Assembly (NCBI RefSeq): GCF_002994745.2
Contig: NC_037089.1
Coordinates: 81,430,347-81,494,346, forward strand
Direction of reading: 5' to 3'
Length of the DNA stretch: 64,000 nucleotides
From: Rosa chinensis
Taxonomy: Eukaryota; Streptophyta; Magnoliopsida; Rosales; Rosaceae
Below the pieces are notes generated by a model. That model searched no databases. It saw nothing but the letters and a program-made list of their open reading frames with translations, and was not told the origin of the DNA. Of this stretch, positions 56,410 to 64,000 are shown in pieces. Positions within the stretch are counted from its first letter, which is position 1, and the number at the start of each line of letters is the position of its first letter. A program made the translations under genes and the position numbers.

Positions 56410-56700
56410 TCAAGTGGGAACATCAATGATGATGATCACTTCCTTGTCATGGAGAGTTTTTAAGTATTGGTATGACTCGGTCGTAACGCTCACAAAAAAT
56501 ATGCCCCAGAAGATGAAGGCGAGCCATCTGAAAGCTGGAATAAGGATCAGCAATTGCAAAATCAAGGCAAGAGTTCCACACGCGATGCTAATCTTATTCA
56601 AGAGTTCCTCCAAATCCAAGTTGGATTGATCGGCTTGGAGTATCTTGACACTAGCCAATGACCCTATGTAATTGATTAATGCAACTATAAATAGCGTCAT
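56410..56700 (-). pseudogene. Membrane-protein family fragment (copy C, 5' truncated)
   Basis: Frame MTLFIVALINYIGSLASVKI ... LALILQLLILIPAFRWLAFIF ... FFVSVTTESYQYLKT. It matches the second half of the families at 25166 and 57101 and is closest to 8308. The first hydrophobic span is missing, so it is a fragment. It lies 0.4 kb downstream of copy B in the same orientation, suggesting tandem duplication. Confidence 0.55.
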
Positions 56701-57100
56701 CAGGGCTCAACTCTGTTTTGAAGTAGAGGAACTCGATATATATAGATATAGATGAATTTCTTTGCTGCCTAATATAAAGCGGGAAGACAACTGAATTAAA
56801 TTTCACAACACTGCAAATAGATAACAACATATCCAATAGGGGCCAGTACATATCATGCTCTCTACAGCTAAAATACTCGAAATGTGGGAGAAAATAAAGC
56901 CCGGTGCGTATTATGCTATAGACCTTTAATCATTGTAGCCCATTCGGCTCCTCCATTTGGTTCCCTGCAACACTGCTCCTCCAATCCTCCATTTTGTTTT
57001 CGTCTACATTTTTTTTCTCCTGCATCTTGTATTTGTATAACAGTGTTCTCCTGCATCTTATAATGGTACAACATTCTCTGCCTCGTTCTGTTTTTGGCCT

Positions 57101-57509
57101 TTAAACCGCTTTTTCACTTCGCTCCACATATAAATTAAGAAGGGCTTTCCTATACGATTCCTTAGTTACAAAGTCTCTAACAAAGTAAATGATCCACAAA
57201 CAGAGGGTGAACCACCCAAAAGCTCGAACTAGGATGAGCAATGGTAAGCCTGCAGCAAGGGATCCAAAGCAGAGGCTAATATTGAGCATAAATTCAGCCA
57301 AATCTGAATTGGGAGGGTGCAATTTCTTGAGAATTGCCAGTGACCCGATGTAAATCAAGAAAACAGCAATAAAGGTCAGCATAGTGAGATGATCTGTGTC
57401 AAATGGAGATTTACTCCCGGCTGCCTGCTTCACTTGAGGGAGCAAGCCCAGCATGGCGATTAAAGAGAGAATATACGGGTGTGCCCCTTTAGAACTTTGA
57501 ACCTCCTCC
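57101..57509 (-). CDS. Membrane protein of unknown function, last exon (copy B, altered tail)
   Basis: The exon begins after the acceptor TTTGCAG (57510-57511): EEVQSSKGAHPYILSLIAML, GSKSPFDTDHLTMLTFIAVF, LIYIGSLA, FGSLAAGLPLLILVRAFGWF, LWIIYFVRDFVTKESYRKAL. Four hydrophobic spans, as in copy A. The tail is short: the frame ends SEKAV at 57101, while the next frame continues KRFKGQKQNEAENVV, matching copy A's tail (KGQEQNEAENI). A small indel near 57110-57120 therefore removed the Glu-rich tail. It may still encode the membrane part. Function unknown. Confidence 0.5.
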
Positions 57510-57985
57510 CTGCAAATGTAAGAGAATTTTCTTTTATTGCTTTGTATATCCCCAATCAAAAGATTTTTCAGAAAGGAAAAAAAAAAAAAAACAATTGCGT
57601 AGTGATAAATTGAAATTCTTTTGACTACTGAGGACCAAATTCAAACTATTGAATTGCAGAAAAATCTGAGCTCCAGCACCGTCGCAATTAATCTGCTGAA
57701 TTTAAAGAGTTGTAATTTTCACCCGTTGCAACCGATTGCTGCGTACCCAGAACAGCAAAGACCTGGCCGACTTGTGCCCTCCCAGAGGCTCCCTCCCTTG
57801 CAGCTAATCCCTATTGTTTTTCAACCGGTTGAATTCGACGGACTGTAACCCGACCCGTAGACCAGAGTTGCATCCACTCATATCGACGGTGAATTGTAAC
57901 TCTGTACCTCTGTAAGCCGACCCGAACGCCCTGTTCCTCTCGAACCCAAAACGCACTACTCGTCGCTGGACTGGAACCGCATTTT
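57510..57985. other. Spacer upstream of copy B
   Basis: It contains the presumed intron of copy B. No first exon was identified. Confidence 0.4.
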
Positions 57986-58306
57986 TTGATGTCGATGGAC
58001 AGAAATGATTTGAGGGAGGCGTTTAAGATGTACGACATGGTTGGATGTAAGTCTACTCAGCTCCTCCCAGTCGTCTTTTCTGAAATTGGAGATCACCCTG
58101 CGTCAACCCGAACTGTCCCTTATCTCGGCCGAAAGCCTTTCCCACGGCCTCTTCCTCACTCCTATGCAGTTCTTCTGCACCGAAACGTTTCCCACTACGG
58201 TAGTGATTCCGTCAAGATCCGGAGGCGGTTCGGTTTTGGATTTGGAAACATCATTTTAACTTCAAATGGAGCAAGCGTCATGGCAATGACTTGGTTAATT
58301 AGTTAA
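57986..58306 (+). other. Possible small gene or first exon
   Basis: ATGTCGATGGACAGAAATGA starts a 106-codon frame (MSMDRNDLREAFKMYDMVG...). A second frame from 58041 is also open. The sequence is richer in C and G than its surroundings, and GTAAGT follows GGAT at 58048. It may be a first exon of about 60 bp followed by an intron, or an intronless small gene. I recognise no domain. Confidence 0.25.
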
Positions 58307-58913
58307 AGAGCTTCAGCTGGTTAGTCGCGGACGCAGAACCGCACATTTTGTAGTCGCCGAACCGAAGCGCCTGACCAGAACGCTTAAGCTAGTAATGTTA
58401 GTCCGTAGCTAATCGCAAGAGTTTGGGCGGATTCCTGGTAATCTCGGCCCACAAGTGAGCACCATCACCCTCCGGAGATTTTCCCGACCAAGACTGAAGC
58501 TAGCTCTACTTTCAAATAGTAAACAACAGTTTCAAAAATTTTGTTTATTTCATGAGAAAACCGGATTTATACTTACTCATTCAAATTCTGAAGATTCTGA
58601 GCAATGTCGATATCCATCCCAAGGGCTTTTATTTGCAAGTTACTTTTTTTTCTCTGTGCCAAAAATGGGAGACGAAACAGAGAGCCCCGCTGTGCCTTCT
58701 ATATATCTGTGAGTAGTCGTGTGCTTCCGACGCGACTCAACACTTCTTCTTTTTGGAATAAGACGAAACAAGATTACATTTGATGGGGATGACCCAATGT
58801 AGCCTCAATAACCCCTAAATCATTAGAAGCACACAAAGTATCAGTACGGATTTGATAAAAGAAACAAGGATAAGTACGGGCCTTGATTTTAATTGGTTGA
58901 TTAATTAATTGTA
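58307..58913. other. Spacer
   Basis: No supported gene. A frame at 58455-58712 lacks recognisable features. It ends with TTGTTTCC (58914-58921), the left target duplication of the next element. Confidence 0.4.
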
Positions 58914-59176
58914 TTGTTTCCGGAGGCAAATCCGTAGCCACCTAAACTATAGTTAAGATTATATTCTGATTCTAGACCATTAAATCATATAGAAAATTAC
59001 ACACAAGTGTCATTTTGAAACGTAAATTAGTCATAAGGCCACAAAAGATTTTTTGTACACATAAGGCCACTTCTACCTTCAAATTATTTCCACCTTGACG
59101 ATTTTACCCTTTGTGGAAGAAAACCAACTCCATCTCTCTCGCCAAACAAACAGAAATTCACTCTCTCCTCTCCCCG

Positions 59177-59197
59177 CCCCCCCCCCCCCCCCCCCCC
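59177..59197. repeat. 21-base C homopolymer
   Basis: An unbroken run of 21 C in a CT-rich stretch. Length in the assembly may be unreliable. Confidence 0.9.
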
Positions 59198-59776
59198 GAT
59201 CTCTCTTCTTCCTCTCTTCCCTCTGCAATCACCAGAAAGCATCAATTCCGGCCACCATCTCATCACCGTCACCATCAATTGAACCAAAACACATAGCCAT
59301 CGATCGTCTATTAAGGCTTCGGCCACCACACGTAATCCAAGGCTGTGGTGTCGTTCCTCATCTGTAATCGAGCTCCGGCCATCCTATCAATGCACCGCCA
59401 CCACCAATGAGTTCAGAGGAAGCCGAACATCGGTCCTAGCCCATCGGTCAGACCAGCCATGGTCGCCGTGCACAAATCACCCACCGGTCTGAGCCCAAAT
59501 ACAAGACTCACGGATCAGCAACTCCAGATGTCACAGAATCAATTGGATCTCCCAGATCCTTTCGACTTCACTGTTGTCTCCCTCCACTGACTCCGGTCTC
59601 CCACAGATCACTGTCGCCGTCAACGGATTCCATTGGTTCTCCCACAAATCGACAGCGACGACATCGTCTCTGCATTTGAATGCAAGTCCAACCTCTTCTG
59701 GCAGCTTCAACCTCGTTCCCATCGCCGGGATCTGAGATTGCATACCTGAGCTTCAGTTTGAATCCGTCATTTATGG

Positions 59777-61691
59777 TGATGTCGCTTTTGGGAAGCGACC
59801 AATTTAACCCTGAAATGTCATTAGTAGTATAAAGTAAGTAGGGATCGTTCTATTCCGGGGATTGAGGGTACACCTGTCATTATCAAACAATTAAACAATT
59901 AAAATTAAAACAAAGTATAATATTTACAAAATATATCCATATTTACGAAAAAGGGGGGATTTTTGTTTTTGGTTTTCTATTTTCGAAAATAAAAGCTAAG
60001 CTAACAAAATAATTAAAATGCAAAAACATAAAAATGCAAATGAAATGCACGAACAAAGATCAAATCGGAATTTATAATCAAAGTTAACTCAAGTTCATCA
60101 TTGTTCATCATAGTCATGCAAGAGGAATTGATCATGTGAAACGTTCTAAGCAAACAATTTCCCATATCTTGCTTTCAATGCTAATTAACCTAAGTGAAAG
60201 CACCTAGATTAATCCTATCAAACATGCAATCAAACCCTAGAAAGCTAGTCAATCATGTCATGTTTAACGCATTAAGCATCTAGAAAGGCTATCAATTCAA
60301 ATGTGCAACTTAGTATGAAAAAGTTCACCTAATTGCAATCTCCTTTGATTAAATTCGGTTTTTGCACAAAACCTTTACTACTTATTGATTCAAGAACACA
60401 AAACCAAAAAGTTGATTCATGTTCTCAAATTCATAGCAACAATCATATAAAAACCCTAAATGTTTCGAACCATTCAAGATTATCATACAAAAGATTTCTA
60501 TCATGCAAATTTAATCAAACACTCACACAAAAGCAACCATAAATCACAATATATGAATCTGAAAATTAACAATTAATCATAAAATTTCAGAAATCAATAA
60601 TTGTTCAAACATTTGTGTCAACTAAGGCATAACCAACGAAAATTACAAAGCAAAGGTTACAAAGAGAATCGGATTACACCGTGGATGAAGATGAGATGAA
60701 TGAAGTGACGAAGTGGTCTCTTGAATTTCGAAAGCAATCTTCAAGGATGGTGATGGATGATGTGCACGGCTTGTCCTCTTCTTCCTTGGCCTTGCTTGCA
60801 CTTCGTGGTTGCCCTAGAGGATGGAGAAGAGCACGGCTAGGCTAGAGAGAGTTTTCTGATTTTTTTTCAAAGTGTAGAATGTAAAGAATGGAACTTTCTC
60901 AACGTCAAAGAGGGAAGTATTTATAGGAGCACGGCTAGGGTTCACAAAGCAATCAGAAATTTCCACATAGCTACCACCAATGAGAATTCGCCAAATAAGC
61001 TTTGTGATGTAGTCCAACCAATGGTATGATGTCAAGTAAGCTTGTGATGTGTTCCCACCAATCAAAATTCTCTAAAATACCTCCCTAATATTTAATTGCC
61101 GAATTTCCTTGAAATTATTCTGATTTTCTTCATGAATTTCAGCTAACATTCCTTTAGGGAATTTAGGGATGCACCTAGCCACGTTTTGAGCTTTTCCTTG
61201 GTGCACACATATTTTCCTTCCATAAAAATCTCCCTTGAATCTCTCTTGGCATCATCTCCTTGATTATTTCTGATTTTCACGTTGGCAATCACACCAAATT
61301 ATTCCTCCAACAATATTTATTTCCATAAAAGTCTCCCAAGAAAATCTCTCCTTGAAATCCTCAATCAATCATCTTTAATTCCCACGTTGTCACCTTGTTG
61401 CCATGTCATTTTCATGAAGCTTCTCTTCCCATTTATGAACTCAATTCAGCTTATTTATTCCAAAGACCTGAAAATAGAAGCTTTCTAAAATAAGAAATGG
61501 AAACTTTCCTAAACTAAAATGGAAAACTTTTTTAAAATGAAAAATAGAAACTACAAAACAGAAACTTTCTACAATTAGGAACTTTCCCAATCAAAGAATG
61601 GAAACTTTCCTAAATAGGGTTTTATTAAGGAAATAACGCAGAAAATATAGGGAAATAACAGTTAAAATGTCGCATTAAAATGCTCCTATCA
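59777..61691 (-). mobile_element. Solo LTR (1,915 bp), same family, minus orientation
   Basis: On the plus strand it begins TGATGTCGCTTTTGGGAAGC and ends AATGCTCCTATCA. Perfect duplication TATGG at 59772-59776 and 61692-61696. It aligns with the family at both ends (GGGATCGTTCTATTCCGGGG near 59845; CATTAAAATGCTCC at the end) but is more diverged inside than the copy at 46665. Confidence 0.92.
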
Positions 61692-62039
61692 TATGGTCAG
61701 AGAGCTCTCCGATCGGGATGAAATCGAATCAGATTCAAATCCCTTCCCACCACCGCCTTTGTTTCATCATCTCAATTGCCTCTAATAACGATGTCCTTGA
61801 ATTTTATTTTATTTTTTTAATTTTTAGAGTTGGTTTGTTTTGATATCTTTTCTGTTTTTGTTAATGATGAATGTTATTCCTCATATGAATTGGCTGTGTA
61901 ATGTGCGAGTAATTACTTGTCTAATCCTATGATTTTTGCATTTGGCATCATTGAATTTTGATATCCAATCAAGAGTGTTGTCTTGCACTTACACTTGTCT
62001 TGCATCATTTCAGAAAGAGAGCAAATGAAGTGATTTTCA

Positions 62040-62645
62040 ATGTTGGTTTTCAATTTCGGTGAGAGTAGCTTTCGGAATTGGTGAGAGTAGCTTTTGATTT
62101 TTGTGAAAGTAGCTTTATGTTGTTGGTGAGAAGGGTATGTTGATGAGTATCTTTTGTTGTTAGTAAGAGTAACTTTTGGTGGTGATGATTGTAGCTTTTT
62201 GCAGTGGTGATAGTAGTTTTTGACGTTTGGAAGAGTTGCTTTTGTTGGTGGTGAAGATAGTTTTTTGTAGTAGTGATAGTAGCTTTTTACGTTGGTTAGA
62301 GTAGCTTTTGTTGATGGTGAGAGTAGCTTTTGATACTGGAGTAGCTCTCTAGTGTTAGTGAGAGTAGCTCACTAGTGTTTGTGACAGTAACTTTTGTTGT
62401 TAGTTTGAGTAGCTTTTGGTGTTGGTGAGAAAAGTTTTTGCTGTTGATGAGAGTAGCGTTTATTGCTAGTCACAGTAGCTTTTGGTGTTTATGATAGTAA
62501 CTTTTGTTGGTGGGGATAGTAGATTTTGGTTTTGAGAAGCTTTGGTAAGTAGTAGTTTTTGTTGTCGGAGGTTGCCGGAAATTTCATCATAGTAGCTTTT
62601 GTTGCTAGCCACAGTAGCTTTTGGTGCTAGTGACAGTAGCTTTTG
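62040..62645. repeat. Degenerate minisatellite with GTAGCTTTTG core
   Basis: The core AGTAGCTTTTGTTGGTGGTG and close variants recurs about every 30 bp, some twenty times. Frames across it are not maintained. Confidence 0.88.
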
Positions 62646-62790
62646 TGGTCGCCGGAAGTTGGCTGGAGACCCGCCAGAAGTTCGCCAGAAGTTGGTCGGA
62701 GGTCGGCCGGAGACCTGCCGGAAGTTGGCCGGAGGTCGACCGGAGACCCACCGGAGTTGACCGGAGACCTCGCCGGAGAGTGGAGAGAGA
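62646..62790. repeat. GCCGGA minisatellite
   Basis: Units of about 18-20 bp such as GCCGGAAGTTGGCCGGAGGT and GACCGGAGACC, about seven copies, GC-rich and directly after the GTAGCTTTTG array. Confidence 0.88.
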
Positions 62791-62965
62791 GTGATTGTTG
62801 ACTTTGTACTCTAGTGACATTTATGTAAATATGTTAGTTTTTAATATCCAAAATATAACACTATTTTTAATCTAGTGGCCTTATGAGGGAAAAAACTAGT
62901 TGGTGGCCTTATGGGTAAGAAAACATTCAAATGTGCATTTATATGTAATTAACCCTAAATCATAC

Positions 62966-63527
62966 AGCAACTAATGGTTGAGATTAAATAATAGTTTTTA
63001 TTATTATGTTTTTAATAAATGCATATTCTATAATGCATAAGTAGAGGATTATCCTTTTTCCTTTTTTTCTCAATCCTTCATTTACTGGAAAACCCCAATT
63101 TGGAATACCAAATCAAATAAGATTATCTATTTAGTTACTTTCTTCTCTAACCTCATTAAGGTACCAATTGAAAAACTATTTACAATTTTTCATGTAACAT
63201 AGAGTAAATTTTATTTAGAGGTTGAGAAAAAAAAAATCTTTGTTTGTTGATTCTACTCCTTAGGTGAGTTGCATATCAATGAAAATAAAATAAAATAAAA
63301 TTCAATTTTATATTCTTAATTAATTATTTTTCCTGCAAAAAATGAATTTAGAGAATAAGAAAAAGAAGAAAGTAATTTGAGGAAATGGATCCTGTAATTA
63401 TTGAGCATTTTTTAAGTTGTCTATAATAAATGAATTTGAAGGAGAATAGGAAAGAAATTAATGACTAGTTATTTGATTAGATATATAATAGAATATATTA
63501 TTAAAAAAACAAATAAAATATTTTGTT
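62966..63527. other. Interior of the outer MITE-like element
   Basis: Strongly AT-rich and non-coding. Confidence 0.5.
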
Positions 63528-63769
63528 TAATCTCAACCATTAGTTGCTATATGATCTAATGATATAGAATTAGAGTATAATTTTAACTATAATTTAGGTA
63601 GCCACGGATCCGCCCCCTTGTTTCCATGCCAGCTACCCTTTTTTTGAAACCTATAAACATAACATGAGAGATTCTTAGGTAATTTTGCCACCACCCAACT
63701 CCTGCTCTTCTTTTCCGCGAAACTGATGTCTCTGTTTTCATATGCCAAATCAACATGGTCTTCTCAAAG

Positions 63770-64000
63770 TAAAAAAATCTTTCAACAACATAGAATTAGG
63801 GCGTGCTAGGGTAAGTTGTGTTTGTGGGTCATTTTCATTTCGCAAAGAAATATTATTATCAAAATTAAAAAAAGCATCTTTCAACGACATGGGATTGGAC
63901 ATGTTAAGTTTTTGTGGCACGTAAGGATAAGTTGTGTTTGTGGGTCATTTTCATTTTGCAAAGAAATATTATTATCAAAATAAAACAAAAAATCTTTCAA
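63770..64000. repeat. 116 bp tandem repeat running off the right edge
   Basis: AAGTTGTGTTTGTGGGTCAT starts near 63813 and again near 63929. Both copies continue with CATTTCGCAAAGAAATATT-type sequence and ATCTTTCAA. The tail of an earlier copy is visible near 63776-63800. Confidence 0.85.

Larger units (their letters stand above)
58991..62956. mobile_element. Inner MULE-like element with its own solo LTR
   Basis: Inserted in the left arm of the outer element. Flanks AAATCATAT (58982-58990) and AAATCATAC (62957-62965) match at 8 of 9, the Mutator duplication size. Ends: AGAAAATTACACACAAGTG and, on the minus strand, AGGGTTAATTACATATAAAT; both lead to ATAAGGCCAC (59031-59041; complement GTGGCCTTAT near 62903). 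It holds CT/CC-rich DNA with GC-rich Pro/Ser-type frames (59095-59760), perhaps a captured gene 5' end, a solo LTR and two minisatellites. No transposase gene, so non-autonomous. Confidence 0.68.
58922..63617. mobile_element. Outer MITE-like element (about 0.7 kb without its insert)
   Basis: The left arm (58922-58991, GGAGGCAAATCCGTAGCCAC...) is the inverted complement, about 80% by eye, of 63549-63617 (minus strand: GGGGGCGGATCCGTGGCTAC). The flanks are an 8 bp duplication, TTGTTTCC, at 58914-58921 and 63618-63625. The arm continues after the insert at 62957 (AAATCATACAGCAACTAATG), again pairing with 63528-63565. An 8 bp duplication fits hAT or a short Mutator-type element. Confidence 0.72.

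Overview
The window looks like transposon-rich nuclear DNA from a dicot plant. Almost everything recognisable is a plant transposable element: CACTA/En-Spm, Ty1/copia, two kinds of Ty3/gypsy, a ZMYM1-type hAT, a MULE carrying a Ulp1-like gene, MITEs and solo LTRs. Introns are GT-AG and the intergenic DNA is AT-rich. A rosaceous host is possible from the general look of the LTR family, but I cannot prove it. No housekeeping host gene is certain. The best host candidates are three related minus-strand loci (8.3-8.9, 25.2-25.7 and 56.4-57.5 kb) for small multi-pass membrane proteins; at least two are broken.

Layout. 1-7635: 3' part of a CACTA element (end of the TNPD-type gene, a five-exon TNPA-type gene, 3' terminus), with a solo LTR in it. 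7636-10412: spacer, a broken membrane-protein gene and a GC-rich island. 10413-24740: minus-strand Athila/Tat-like gypsy remnant whose LTR was hit by a complete copia element (10601-14891) and a complete chromodomain gypsy element (16056-21406). 25166-27700: membrane-protein exon and spacer. 27724-30295: dead hAT. 30.5-31.9 kb: MITE-like inverted repeats. 32601-56234: a 23.6 kb MULE with a Ulp1-like protease gene, a mudrA-type transposase gene, an inverted fragment of a second Ulp1-like gene, and many arrays built on the heptamer GTCACTG in its introns and spacers. 56.4-58.9 kb: membrane-protein fragments and spacer. 58922-63617: three nested layers (a MITE-like element, a MULE-like element inside it, a solo LTR inside that). 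The right edge is a short tandem repeat.

The most striking object is the 9,010 bp LTR retrotransposon at 34259-43268, itself inserted in an intron of the inverted Ulp1-like fragment. It has 2,020 bp LTRs, a tRNA-Asp primer site, a polypurine tract and a TGAGT target duplication, but no gag-pol. It carries an intact, intronless, antisense 199-codon reading frame for a WUSCHEL-type homeodomain protein with homeodomain, WUS box and C-terminal EAR motif. A second intact frame runs the other way. The roughly 400 bp between them has a TATA-like box facing each gene and a 94/93 bp tandem repeat with CACGTG cores. The LTRs differ by about five substitutions, so a stem-cell regulator gene appears to have moved recently as retrotransposon cargo.

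One LTR family (starting TGATNGGAGCAT, ending in CA) occurs four times: once as this full element and three times as solo LTRs with perfect 5 bp duplications (1802-3902, 46665-48620, 59777-61691). One solo LTR interrupts a coding exon of the Ulp1-like gene. Most transposon genes here are otherwise nearly whole and broken by single in-frame stops, most of them TAG.
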